Below are positions 8,695-17,374 of a stretch of 22,856 nt of DNA, piece after piece. The number at the start of each line of letters is the position of its first letter. Positions within the stretch are counted from its first letter, which is position 1. The notes beneath the pieces were generated by a model. The model saw only the letters and a program-made list of their open reading frames with translations. It was not told the DNA's origin and ran no database searches. A program made the translations under genes and the position numbers. Where the stretch lies: contig JALLAP010000173.1 in assembly GCA_036939355.1 (NCBI GenBank), positions 1-22,856 on the forward strand, read 5' to 3'. The DNA comes from Thalassiosira profunda (Eukaryota; Bacillariophyta; Thalassiosirophyceae; Thalassiosirales; Thalassiosiraceae).

Positions 8695-9650
8695 CTAAGG
8701 CATGAGCACGCCATCGAGATCGCTGAACAGAGCACTCATAACGCCATCTCTCGCCGCCTTCTCCTTCTGATGACTGTGTTTGTTTCCAGCCTTCGTCGTG
8801 ACTTCTCCAATCTCATACGTCTTAGCTGCCCGGTTGCCCAGCACGTCGCGGACCCAGCCCTTCCGATCAGACTCAATATCCTTTTCGATGTCGCGCACGT
8901 TCTCGTATCCCTTCGAGTGCTTCATCAGCAGCTTCCGGCGTCTGTCTCGGATGCGGTGATCCATCTCAGTAGAGAGATCGAAGAACGGAGCGTTGATGTT
9001 GGTGATGCCGCAGTAGCTTTCGACGGCCTCGCTCACAGCGGAAAGGACGAGCAGGGAAAGATCGTGGATGTTGCAATCGAACGACGGTTCGGCGATTCTG
9101 CCAAGCTCGTGGCGTAGGACGGTGTGCATCGACGTCAGCAGCTCCTTTGGGAGCGTGTGAGGATCGTGATCGAACGTGCCGCCCGGCTGGGTGCGGATTC
9201 TGGAGAGCGATTTCTGGGACCAACGGAGAATTGCAATGTTGTTGAGACATAAGACATGCAAGTCAAGCATAAACATCGTGCTCAACATACCTCGACAGCA
9301 CTCGAGACCTCCTCCGCGATCCGGTTCGTCACGCTCATTCTATCTACCCACCCTCTCTGCTTCAGAGCATCGTCTCCTACATCAAGGATTGACTCGTACA
9401 TCGACTCAGCCACCGTGCTGCCCAGTGCGTTCCATTCGTCGTCCGCAATCATCTTGGTGACCCTGTCGATGTCGCGGAGGGTGTAGACATGCTCCACCGA
9501 GCCGAACGCGTTCGTCGAAGGATCGTGCAGGCGTTCCATGGCGTGCAACGAGGTGGCGACCGCTGTTCGCTTCGACCGGACGCCGGACGGGGCGAACGAG
9601 TAGGCGGACGCCCAGAGGAGAGAGAGGAAGGCGGCGGCGCGGGAGGTCAT
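8695..9650 (-). CDS. Unknown plastid-targeted protein (292 residues)
   Basis: Exon 1 (9650-9291, 120 codons) starts MTSRAAAFLSLLWASAYS|FAPSGVRSKR, a signal peptide followed by the Phe-Ala-Pro presequence of secondary plastids. The intron 9214-9290 (GTATGT...TCCCAG, 77 bases, phase 0) leads to exon 2 (9213-8695), which begins KSLSRIRTQPGG and ends LDGVLMP. The mature part is predicted mostly helical and charged, with SAVSEAVESYCGITNINAPF and a basic DHRIRDRRRKLLMKH stretch. I recognise no domain or catalytic motif. The reading frame runs through the intron only as far as short nonsense sequence, and the splice keeps the frame. An upstream in-frame ATG at 9707 would put extra residues before the signal peptide and is less likely. 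It is convergent with the CCA gene (142 bases between stops). Confidence 0.75.
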
Positions 9651-9809
9651 GGTCTCATGTGGCAGAACGTGGCTATTGCAGGTGCATTGAGCGGGTTGTG
9701 GGCGCATATGGCTTCATTCCAACGCAGAGGTGCATCTGGGTGTCAACAAAGTGTTCTATCTGCTCGCTGCGAGGAGCAAGAGAGTTCTTCCTCGGTGTCA
9801 ACCCAAAGT

Positions 9810-9826
9810 TACTAATTCCTTTGTAG
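9810..9826 (+). promoter_or_regulatory. Shared promoter block, copy 2 (core only)
   Basis: TACTAATTCCTTTGTAG followed by ATT matches the first half of the blocks at 5300-5342 and 14889-14930, after which the similarity stops. It lies between the divergent starts at 9650 and 9918. A GC-rich imperfect hairpin (GGTGCCCCCTCCGGGGGGCC, from 9840) follows. Confidence 0.35.
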
Positions 9827-9917
9827 ATTCTAGCGAGAAGGTGCCCCCTCCGGGGGGCCACCCTCGGCTCCTGCTCGCTCTTGGTGCAACGCTGTTCGTT
9901 CCGCTTTAGCACGCAGC

Positions 9918-10726
9918 ATGGCGCTGACGGGCGAATGGTCGGATCGCGACGGCAGCTCCAGCGGCGAATCGGTGGCCACCGATGGCGGCCTCACGCCCAC
10001 ATCACCTCGGCGGCGAGGATACCCCCACGCACCTGGCGTTCATGATGTGGATGAGCAGAGTTGGCGGCTGATCCAATCACCAGCCACGCCTGTTTCTCCG
10101 GCAAGAATGTCAAAGAAGGAGAAGCGAGAAGCGCTGGCCCGGGCTCGCTGCTGGCACCGCAATAGAAGGAATACTAGGTCTGGCAGAAGCAAAACTGATG
10201 GTGATGGCGCTGCTGATGAAGCATGTACTGAGATGCAATCGGTGGCTGCCATCAAAACAACATGTCACACGAGGCCCGACGATACGATGATATTGCGGAA
10301 GAAGGATGGAAGCGTCCAATTACCATCACTCTGCCCGTTTGGAGTTGTGCATTGATGGGGGTACTCCTCCTTTTGGTGGTGGTTTTGTCTGCAATCCTAC
10401 TGCTGCTATTGGGTGCGAGCTTGGGAGGGCATGGAGGGCGGATATCAACTGCACATGCGCAGCAAGAAATTGGCCCCGCATACTGCCGGTCTGAAGCAAA
10501 GTACGATTTTCTTCCTCAGAATGTACTGGATGCAATTGCGTGTGAGGGACGGCAACGCCTGCAAATGGACCAGTCGAAAGAGAAACGCCCGGGCGGCGAG
10601 ACGAGGCGTGCGCGGCGAAATGATGCTCAGATGCATAGCAACAGCAATAGCAAAGGAGGGAAACGAGGGAAGGCAAAAACAGCGAAGTCAAAACGCACAA
10701 AGGAGACGAAAGAAAAGAAGGATTGA
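9918..10726 (+). CDS. Single-pass membrane protein, unknown, with an unresolved frame change
   Basis: Two overlapping frames look coding. The first (9918-10355) encodes a Ser/Pro-rich, basic segment: MALTGEWSDRDGSSSGESVA, then SPARMSKKEKREALARARCW. Its last 30 residues look like out-of-frame sequence. The second (open from 10232, first ATG 10262, stop 10726) encodes EGWKRPITITLPVW, one strong transmembrane helix (ALMGVLLLLVVVLSAILLLL) and a Lys/Arg-rich tail rich in KSKRTKETKEKKD. A single protein with a cytosolic basic N-part, one helix and a basic tail is the simplest reading. A frame-keeping GT...AG intron 10201-10301 would join them (KTD|EGWKRP), but its borders are weak and it lacks a pyrimidine tract. 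A sequencing indel or two separate proteins are possible. I recognise no family. Confidence 0.5.
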
Positions 10727-10815
10727 GCAACCAGCACAACTGAGTTAGTTGTTACCCGATTGCCCCGGCTCCGGCTACCTGGCGCCGCCTCTCCAAAACC
10801 CCGCACTCTAACACA

Positions 10816-11213
10816 TCACTTGGGGCCGCTGAAGATCTTCTTAAACGCGGACTGAATCTCGTCGGCGAGCTTGGTGAAGTCGGGACCGGACGTCTTGGAT
10901 TTGATGGTGTTCGCCTCTTCCTTGACAACAGGGACCTCTGCAATGTCTTTTGATTGGCAACATAAAGAAGTGAAGATACACTAGCATCTAGCATAGGAGG
11001 ACACAATACCATATTATTGGACGCACCTTCAACTTCCTCTTCGGCAAAGGAGGCGGCGACGAAGTCATCGGTCGCATCGACAGGGCCACCAACATCGTCG
11101 GCCTCGCCTGCAAAGTAGCGGGCAGAATGGCGCACGGCCGGTGCAGGGACGAAGGCCGTGGCGGCCGAGAGAGCGGCCACGAGGACGGCGAGGGTGGGCA
11201 GGACGCGAACCAT
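10816..11213 (-). CDS. Small unknown plastid-targeted protein (102 residues)
   Basis: Exon 1 (11213-11027) begins with a clear signal peptide, MVRVLPTLAVLVAALSAATA, followed by FVPAPAVRHSARYF, the Phe-first presequence of secondary plastids. It continues into an acidic region (DATDDFVAASFAEEEVE). The intron 10938-11026 (GTGCGT...TGCAG, 89 bases, phase 1) restores the frame to E|VPVVKEEANTIKSKTSGPDF, ending TKLADEIQSAFKKIFSGPK. The mature protein is about 80 residues, acidic then amphipathic, with a helix at the C-terminus. I recognise no family. The stop is 89 bases from the end of the convergent membrane-protein gene. Confidence 0.75.
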
Positions 11214-11596
11214 TGTCGATTTCGGATCGATAAAGGGCGATGAGGTTGATTATGAGCGCCATTTGCAACCAACGATGGCTGCACAGCAACCTCGACAGCC
11301 GAGCCCGCCGACACTCCGAACAATCTTGCCCCAAAGCAGCTGGACCAGCAGTTGGCAGCGACAAACCTTGTTGACGCCGCCACCACGTGGGCCCCCTGGC
11401 CATCTGAACAATCGGGCACAAGGCAAAATTGTGAGCAATTTGAGCAATTTTTGTGACTGTCACTTGAGATGGGCATCTTGATTTCCTGTTGTTGAAGAGA
11501 TCTTTATTTGGATTGGCCCCTTTTGGCCCGCGCCCGGCGCTTCCGTCACGCTCAGTTGGTTGGTCGTGTTGATTTAGGAGTCTACACTGGGGTGTT

Positions 11597-11617
11597 AAAA
11601 CGACAAAGTGTCGTTTT
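11597..11617. repeat. Perfect hairpin inside the MITE-like element
   Basis: AAAACGACA, a 3-base loop (AAG), then TGTCGTTTT: a 9-base-pair stem. Confidence 0.85.
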
Positions 11618-11688
11618 GGTACTAGCCTACGTAGCCTTCTACGGTAAAAAATAAAAAATGACGCCAAATAAATACCCCAAAGACAAAC

Positions 11689-11710
11689 GCGACTGCAAAA
11701 ATGCAGTCGC
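11689..11710. repeat. Second perfect hairpin inside the MITE-like element
   Basis: GCGACTGCA, loop AAAA, TGCAGTCGC: a 9-base-pair stem. Confidence 0.85.
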
Positions 11711-11950
11711 AAAATCAACGGAATAGTCACGGAACTCAAAACTGAGCGTGACGGAAGCGCCGGGCGGCCCGCCCTCGCTCTCCTCTCGCCTCGCTCGCTC
11801 GATCGCTCGGCGGGCACGGGACTGTTGCTCCTGATGCCTCCGCCGCCTCGCAACAACAGCCAACCCCAAACCGCAACCAGCGGCACACTGGGGCAGCCGC
11901 AGCCTGTCTCGTTCATCGTTCATCGCTTCTAGCTTTGCGCAGCATCTCCG

Positions 11951-13208
11951 ATGGCCATCATATCTTGGGCTCTAATTGCATCGGCTGCAATCGCCGTCGA
12001 TGCATTCGGCGGAGCATCTCTTACATCACCAATCGGCGTCCGTCCGCTGCCAACATCACGTGCGCGGCTGGCATCACGGGTTCAAGCTGCTGAATCTAAC
12101 GACGACTCGAAGCAACTTCTCTCGCTGCTGTCCACTGGTGACGGGGAGGAGGAAGCAGACGAAAATACAATAAAAGAGGAAATTACGTCGTTGGAATCGT
12201 CGTTTGACTCCTCCGCCGATGGGGTGGAAAGATTTGACCCGCTGATTGGCCTTTACGAAGTCAAATCTGTTCTCAGTGAGTATGATTCATACCACAATAC
12301 ACATCCTTGCTGATCGTAATTGATTCAATACTTACGTCATTGATGTGATTGCAGCAAGGGACAAGAGAGACAACCCGGTCGGTGGAAAGTGGACCCGCAA
12401 AAACGGGCTGGCGCAAAAGCTGTTCCGCACCAGGGCATCGTTTCAGCACATATTGCCGCTCAATGCCACTGGACTGTCTCTCTATCCAGAGAATGGAGTA
12501 GCGGAGGCAATCAACGTTGTGTCGTTGGACGCGCTCGATGGGCTGCTTCGCATTTCGGTGATACTTCGAGGCGACGCAGTTCCATTGTCTTCGGAGGAGC
12601 TGGCGGAGATGAACACGAACCGGACAATCACCCCTCTCACCAACCTCGCGGTTCGAGCATACTTTGATCCGCCGCGGATATTCTTTGGCAAACGAAAGAA
12701 AGGAAGCGACTATTCGTATTTACCGCTGCAACTCGGTCCGAATTCGAGCGTTGTGCTGGATGCCACCTATTGCGATGCCTTGACGAGAATCGGAATGGGA
12801 GGCACCTCTGGCACCCGTTTTGTGTTTGCCAGAACTGATGAAGAGGAGGAGGCAAAAGAATATGAAGCGCTATTGAAACAGCCGGCGTACGCCAACAAGC
12901 GGAAAGTTCTCAGTAGATTGGCTGGAGTGTTTGCGGCAAGCCTCTACGTGGCATCAGGAAGCGTCAGGGCGAACAAGCTTGGACTACTGGCGTCAAGGGC
13001 AGCAAGTTTCATCGCCAATGCCAAAATCACTGCCGCGACTCTGAGTGCGATAAAAGGGGTGGGAATGTTGACAGTGCCGGCGTTGAGAATCGCAGCTGGC
13101 ATGACGTCCATTGTGACGGGTTTGGCACTGCTGCTGGTTTTGTTCAGCACGGGGGGCATCGAACGGGACGGCATGTCAACTCAGCAAACCACTCTCCCTG
13201 AAGTGTAA
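11951..13208 (+). CDS. PAP/fibrillin-like plastid lipid-associated protein with hydrophobic C-terminus
   Basis: Fibrillin (PAP) proteins are lipocalin-like proteins of plastoglobules and thylakoids. Exon 1 (11951-12275) encodes a signal peptide, MAIISWALIASAAIAVDA, followed by FGGASLTSP (Phe at the cleavage site), then an acidic linker and the domain start FDPLIGLYEVKSVLS. The intron 12276-12354 (GTGAGT...TTGCAG, 79 bases, phase 1) leads to exon 2, T|RDKRDNPVGGKW. In the 392-residue product, NLAVRAYFDPPRIFF and, at about 244-266, LDATYCDALTRIGMGGTSG-TRFVFAR correspond to the family's C-terminal TYLDxxxRIGRG...FVxxR signature, with Cys-Asp-Ala in place of Leu-Asp-Glu. After the domain come hydrophobic stretches (about residues 295-310 and 340-377, ending MTSIVTGLALLLVLF), which soluble fibrillins lack and which suggest membrane insertion. 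The assignment rests on that signature and the plastid presequence. The stop is only 32 bases from the stop of the opposite gene. Confidence 0.68.
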
Positions 13209-13240
13209 CGTTACTCTACCTACACAAGATGATGTGGCAA

Positions 13241-14797
13241 TTACAACTGATCGAGGTATTTCTTGTTGATCCGCGCCGTGCATCCAACGCCTTTCCTTTC
13301 AACAGTATAGACATCTTCCACGTCTTCCCCGGTATCGTCGGGGCAGACTGGCTTCTTCTGTTTGCTTTTCTTGCCCCCCTTACCACCCTTCTTGCCACCC
13401 CTTTTGTTTGCAAGCAACGTTGACAGGTCCAACGAGAACAGCACTTTCCCAGAATCCACCGCCTCCAGCTCCCTCGCCGCATCCTTCGATACCAATGTCT
13501 TCGTCGCCCAGGCGGTAACGTCAACCACCTCCAGACTATTCTCGTCCTCCACAGGAAGACAGGCAAAGAAACGGATGCAGCCAGTGTCAAGCTGTTTGTT
13601 CTCCACCTCTGGTTGTTCCGGCGCCGTGGCCCAGCCGTCCCCCACTCGTACAGGCACAAATGTACCTCTTGTGAAGGACATCATTCGACCAGAAGCTTCA
13701 GCTTCCTTCAAAGCCTTTGTGCGCGTCGTTAGATTCTTGCTCCATCGTTCCCATTGCTGTGCTGTGTGGTTCCATCTAATTGTCGGAGGTGCACTTTTAG
13801 CGTCAATATCGTCCTGGTACGCTTCACCCTTTTTGATCCAGCACTTTTGTTCATTGCTCCACAAATGCATGTTGCCAAGAAGCATCTTCCGATCGAACTC
13901 CTTCTCTTGTTCAAGCCGTTGTGCCTCGATGACAGGCAGATATTGGTTCTCCCAAACGTTGTCGGCTTGCAATCTGGCTTTCTCCCCCAGAATGAAGCGC
14001 AGCGCGGTGTACATGACAGAACAGATGAAGAGGCGCATAGCCGCCATAAATTTGCCAAGCGATGAAGGGCCCGGCGAAGGTTTCAGGAGATAGGGCTGGA
14101 GTGCCAGGACAATCGATAGCCCGAGAGATGCATTCGCACAACCAATCTGATCGTGTTCCCCCAATTCGTCGCCATCCCTTTGCTTTGCATCTTCTGCAGT
14201 CCTGGTATCAATGGATTCAATCACAGCTGCCACCGCAGCATCAGGATCTAGCCCCACCTTCCTTGCCCCTGCCATCAGCCTCGCCTTGTCCTCCTTCGTC
14301 AGCAAAGTCTTGCCTTTCATCTCCGCTGCCAGATCATCCCACCGCTTTCTCCTCTCCATTTCCTCGTCGTACTCTCGATCTAGCCTATCCTCGACGCGTT
14401 CCATCATTTCCTCCAATATGTGCGGCTCCAGCGTGTCACGCAGTGAGTTTTTGGGAAGGTGCATGTTCTTCTCCAACGTCCTGCGAAGCCAGTCGTCGGG
14501 CTTGTCCCTGTAATCGCGCAATATCTCGGCCATCGTCTCCTCCAACCGTATCAGGTCGATGTTGACGGCCCTCTTCTTGGGTTGCTTCTTTCCCTCTGCT
14601 TTTGACTTTGAAGATGGCACACCCGCTGCGACGTCATCAGGTGCTGCTGCCGCATCCTCCTCGACATCAGCAGATGGTGCTGCATCAGCGACGGCGACCT
14701 CCCAGTCGGGCGCATCATCTGCCTCCGGTGGTGGTGGGCCGAGGAGAAGGTCGTCCTCGTCGGCCCGCCGCGATTTCTTCTTCTTGCCCTTCCCCAT
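13241..14797 (-). CDS. Unknown 518-residue protein with helical charged domain and two hydrophobic segments
   Basis: An intronless frame. It starts MGKGKKKKSRRADEDDLLL and continues with an acidic, Ala-rich disordered region (about residues 20-75) containing a basic patch, KKQPKKRAVNID. A helical, strongly charged domain follows (about 80-210: LIRLEETMAEILRDYRDKPD, LEEMMERVEDRLDREYDEEM). Two moderately hydrophobic stretches follow at about 220-240 (ASLGLSIVLALQPYLL) and 250-270 (AMRLFICSVMYTALRFIL). The C-terminal half has many Trp and Lys, a Gly/Lys-rich tract (KRGGKKGGKGGKKSKQKK) and ends in GCTARINKKYLDQL. I recognise no family. Even codon use and the long open frame make it a confident gene; its function is unknown. 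The start at 14797 is the first ATG, and the lysine tract after it may be a nuclear or nucleolar signal. Confidence 0.8.
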   Translation of the reverse strand: MGKGKKKKSRRADEDDLLLGPPPPEADDAPDWEVAVADAAPSADVEEDAAAAPDDVAAGVPSSKSKAEGKKQPKKRAVNIDLIRLEETMAEILRDYRDKPDDWLRRTLEKNMHLPKNSLRDTLEPHILEEMMERVEDRLDREYDEEMERRKRWDDLAAEMKGKTLLTKEDKARLMAGARKVGLDPDAAVAAVIESIDTRTAEDAKQRDGDELGEHDQIGCANASLGLSIVLALQPYLLKPSPGPSSLGKFMAAMRLFICSVMYTALRFILGEKARLQADNVWENQYLPVIEAQRLEQEKEFDRKMLLGNMHLWSNEQKCWIKKGEAYQDDIDAKSAPPTIRWNHTAQQWERWSKNLTTRTKALKEAEASGRMMSFTRGTFVPVRVGDGWATAPEQPEVENKQLDTGCIRFFACLPVEDENSLEVVDVTAWATKTLVSKDAARELEAVDSGKVLFSLDLSTLLANKRGGKKGGKGGKKSKQKKPVCPDDTGEDVEDVYTVERKGVGCTARINKKYLDQL

Positions 14798-15335
14798 GGC
14801 TGCGATGTGGGTGGAGGTAGGAGGAGGAGAGGAGGACGGGGCGGAGGGGGATGGGGAGGGCGGGGTTGAAGGAGATCCGGCCGAAAGGTACTAATTCCGC
14901 CGTAGGATTTACGTAGACTTTGCAAAAAAATCGGCGGCTCGCGGAGCGCCTCCCCCTCTCCTCCCCCCCTCATTGCTCCCCGACGCTTCCTCACGCGCGC
15001 CTCCTCCTCTCTCGCCTCCTCATCATCTCCCCCACGGTTGCCATCCTCTCGCCGCTCTCCGACTCTCGCTCCATCGCCGACCGTCGGTGCAATGTCGCCC
15101 TGGTCCACGGTGCATGCACAAAGACGCGTTGGCGGATACCCCCGCAGAGCAGTCTCCAGATCTCGTGATCGACGCGTGGTGACGAAGTCGGATCCATCGC
15201 CGGTGGCTCCGACGATCCGGCCTGGGCTCGCAAAGCCGATGATTGCTGAGTGCCTGTTGCCGTCTTGCCCTCGCCCGCTTGTTTCTCATATTCACGGTTT
15301 CCCACGCCATTCCTGAGCGGATCCGCCTTCGCGGA
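14798..15335. promoter_or_regulatory. Divergent intergenic region, genes at 14797 and 15336
   Basis: A 538-base gap containing the shared block above, a polypurine/polypyrimidine-rich stretch on each side of it, and short open frames with no recognisable protein. A short frame starting MHKDALADTPAEQSPD at about 15115 could be a 5' exon of the next gene, but no convincing donor follows it. Confidence 0.4.
14889..14930 (+). promoter_or_regulatory. Shared promoter block, copy 3
   Basis: TACTAATTCC, GCC, GTAGGATTTA, CGTAGA, then TTTGCAAAAAAA. The word order is the same as in 5342-5300 (minus strand). It lies 92 bases upstream of the start at 14797 and on the other side faces the gene starting at 15336. 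Confidence 0.4.
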
Positions 15336-16421
15336 ATGGAACGCCTGTTTGCCTCGGTCTCGCCCCGGGCAAAGCAACGCCACTTCTCTCAATTCTCACA
15401 ATTCCCATTGACAACATCAGCTGCAACGCCCACGATGCTCACTCGCCGCAGCCCCAAGCCATCGCACGTCTCGCCAGCCCGGCGGTCGTCGGGGACGAAG
15501 CAGCCGCCCCGCTCGGCGGGCAAGTCCGCGGCCAAGCATTACTCCGCGCGGAAGAAGTCGCCGTACGTGTCACGCAGCAAGTCCACGGTGAAGCCCTCGA
15601 TCGCTGGAAAGGCGGCTGGACAGAGCGCTGCCCCTCGCAGCGCCATGCCATCGACCGCGTCGGCGGTGTCGACGGCGAAGGACCCCGATCGGTGCCCAGG
15701 ATCGTGGTCGTTCCCGAAGTTCGTCGGCATGAACGAGCGCGGAGAGCTGCCGGACCACCCAAGGACATTATCCTCGAAAACGTTGAACGCGGTGTTCAGG
15801 TCTGGGGGCCCCGACGACTTCGCGACGTTTGAGGCGGAGCATGCGTCGTGGAATGCGTCTGGTGCCGGAAAATGGCGCACCAAGAGGAAGGCTTCTGACG
15901 CTGGATCGGGAGCTCCTGATTCTAAGATGGCGAGGACGGGAGCGGCCTGCGGGAAGAGAAAGGGCGATCAATTGACCTCGCCATCCACCAAAAAGCGCAG
16001 GGGCGAGCCAGCGTCCTTGAGGCAGACGTCCGGCCGGGGCAAGAGGAAGAACGAGTCGTCTACTGACCGTGATGATACCGATGCCGCTCCAAAGCAAAAT
16101 CCGGTCAGTGTCGCACAACGCCCTGCAGCTCCGGTAGATGGTGCCAACGCCGCCGCCGCCACGGCCGCCGCCGCTCCAACGGAAACCGAGGCGGCTCCAG
16201 AACAACGCGAGGAGCCTGTCGAATTTGGAGACGGAGGCGACGATGCTTTCGGCGACAATCTTGATGACGGCGCTGCGCACGACGTGGCGGAGCGCGAGGT
16301 GCAGCCCGTGGAGGCGCATCAGATGGTGCAACAGCTGGACGTGCAACGGCGCGAGCGGAGGCAGGCGCGGATGCTGAAGGAACTCGAATGCACTCTCGAT
16401 GGGCCTTACTGGAGACGATAA
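15336..16421 (+). CDS. Basic, disordered, nuclear-looking protein, unknown
   Basis: A 361-residue frame from the first ATG (MERLFASVSPRAKQRHFSQF); a second ATG at 15435 (MLTRRSPKPSHVSP) is an alternative. The first half is rich in Ser, Ala, Lys and Arg (RSAGKSAAKHYSARKKSPYV). A short, more ordered stretch follows at about residues 130-190 (PGSWSFPKFVGMNERGELPD, SGGPDDFATFEAEHASWNA). The middle has repeated nuclear-localisation-like clusters (GKRKGD, TKKRRGE, GRGKRKNE), then an Ala-rich run (GCC/GCN repeats near 16150-16190) and an acidic patch. The C-terminus looks helical (VEAHQMVQQLDVQRRERRQ...ECTLDGPYWRR). Composition suggests a chromatin or RNA-associated protein, but I recognise no domain. 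Confidence 0.65.
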   Translation: MERLFASVSPRAKQRHFSQFSQFPLTTSAATPTMLTRRSPKPSHVSPARRSSGTKQPPRSAGKSAAKHYSARKKSPYVSRSKSTVKPSIAGKAAGQSAAPRSAMPSTASAVSTAKDPDRCPGSWSFPKFVGMNERGELPDHPRTLSSKTLNAVFRSGGPDDFATFEAEHASWNASGAGKWRTKRKASDAGSGAPDSKMARTGAACGKRKGDQLTSPSTKKRRGEPASLRQTSGRGKRKNESSTDRDDTDAAPKQNPVSVAQRPAAPVDGANAAAATAAAAPTETEAAPEQREEPVEFGDGGDDAFGDNLDDGAAHDVAEREVQPVEAHQMVQQLDVQRRERRQARMLKELECTLDGPYWRR

Positions 16422-16597
16422 ACAACAACTCCGTCGCGAAGGTCTAGGGGAAGATGTGCGCGGCTGGTGCCTTGGCTGATAGCGGACGGGCCTCAATTTC
16501 GACGACAAAGGGAATGGGAGTCGAGCGGTTCTTAATCTGTGGCAACTCAAGTCGGCGTCAACGGAGGATTGAAGCTTCAGTTTGTCTTGTGGAATGG

Positions 16598-16867
16598 CTA
16601 CGGCAGTGTCAGGTGCTCGGCGAGCGGGCAATACTTGCGGATACTCTCAGCGACACAGAAATCATACGCGCCTGAAGTTGACATGCATCTGATGGCGAGA
16701 CGACGTCTGCTTGCCCTCGCGGGTGGCGTCGCGAACCCTTGTCCTTGTGCTGCTTACCGTTTCTCTGCCCCCTCCAGGTCCTTCGCTGCGTGTGTCCAAG
16801 TGTGTGTCTCATTAAGTGTTCAAGGTGGCGTGGTTTCTTCGAAGCAAGTTTCAAGTACGCCTCTTGG
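16598..16867 (-). pseudogene. Exon-like block A: inverted, diverged counterpart of the small gene at 17375-17651
   Basis: On the minus strand a 110-base block (16867-16758) is preceded by TTGCAG and followed by GTAAGC, then an 86-base candidate intron (16672-16757) ending CTTCAG and a second block down to a stop at 16598. The opposite-strand block B has the same borders (TGCAG before, GTACGT after) and the same 110-base length. Shared sequences include CAAGTGTGTGTCTCAT (plus strand 16797-16812) and the CCAAGAGGC start. Two 2-base offsets mean that the frame best in B is closed by stops in A. A's alternative frame reads HLEHLMRHTLGHTQRR and, after the candidate splice, AYDFCVAESIRKYCPLAEHL. 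It could be a decayed paralogue, a gene in a shifted frame, or a non-coding transcript. Confidence 0.4.
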
Positions 16868-16970
16868 CTGCAACGAGCGTGTGGTAAGAACGTTGAACGC
16901 CCCGGCCTGCAATTTGTTTCGATCGATCCTCCAAACAGTGGCCTCGCGTCGCACCTACAACCCCCAAAAA

Positions 16971-17000
16971 CCTGCGGCTGGCAAACTACCCAGCCGCAGG
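16971..17000. repeat. Perfect 11-base-pair hairpin
   Basis: CCTGCGGCTGG, an 8-base loop, CCAGCCGCAGG. It lies between the two inverted exon-like blocks. Confidence 0.8.
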
Positions 17001-17374
17001 TGCACCACCCCCACCAAAATCGAGAGTTCAATGAGAGTCAATGAGCATGATAGTGGTTCCTTCGGGTCACAAAAAGCTAGGAGCAAAGATCTCAGACCGC
17101 GGTATGGACCCCCGGAGAAAACCAATGGCAGCTGTTGTCCAGTGGCTGGGCAGTCCTTTGGATTGCACCAGCACCACACGAATATCATGCAATACTTGCT
17201 CTCGGAGGCACTCTCGAACCCCCTTTCCAAAACCAACCGCATCGATTCCGAAAGAGAATGAGGTAAGAACTTCTTACTGTGCCTCTGCTTCGTCACTCTT
17301 CCGGTCGTCAACTGACACATCGCTTTCAATGCTCTCGAGCCTTTTCCAACAGATCAAGCCTGCAGCCAAGAGGC

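Larger units (their letters stand above)
11525..11772. mobile_element. MITE-like element with 26-base terminal inverted repeats and 7-base direct repeats
   Basis: Bases 11532-11557 and 11740-11765 are perfect inverted complements (26/26; outer end GCCCGGCGCTTCC). Immediately outside, GGCCCGC occurs at both ends in direct orientation (11525-11531 and 11766-11772), as expected for a target-site duplication. The 182-base interior has no coding frame. It holds two perfect hairpins and looks degenerately palindromic (TTGATTT and TGGGGT words recur on opposite strands). Size and structure fit a non-autonomous DNA transposon. The superfamily cannot be assigned; a 7-base duplication is near the 8 of hAT and 8-11 of Mutator-like elements. 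It sits between two divergent plastid-protein genes. Confidence 0.7.
11214..11950. promoter_or_regulatory. Divergent intergenic region carrying the MITE-like element
   Basis: The region is 737 bases long, of which 248 are the MITE-like element. The left part (11214-11524) and the right part (11773-11950, rich in CTCG/CGCT words) would hold the two promoters. TACTAGCCTACGTAG at 11620, inside the element, is a weak relative of the shared promoter block. Confidence 0.45.

Noticed and set aside
11620..11634. A fourth full copy of the shared promoter block
   Set aside because: It lies inside the MITE-like element and lacks two bases of the core, so it is kept only as a weak relative.
11065..11916. 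A 283-codon minus-strand frame across the divergent region
   Set aside because: It runs through the MITE-like element and overlaps the real 11213 gene in another frame; its sequence has no family features.
15768..16631. A 287-codon minus-strand frame, Arg/Ser/Pro-rich
   Set aside because: It is mostly antisense to the basic protein gene at 15336-16421, and its Arg/Pro/Ser composition is what a shadow of that gene would show.
17190..17240. Minus-strand GGGGGTTCGAGA, resembling a tRNA T-arm
   Set aside because: The flanking bases do not pair into a T stem, and no D-arm, anticodon arm or acceptor stem could be drawn.
16683..17261. A 193-codon plus-strand frame overlapping block A
   Set aside because: It has a mixed Cys/Ser/Arg composition with no structure, and the opposite-strand splice-like borders explain the conserved part better.
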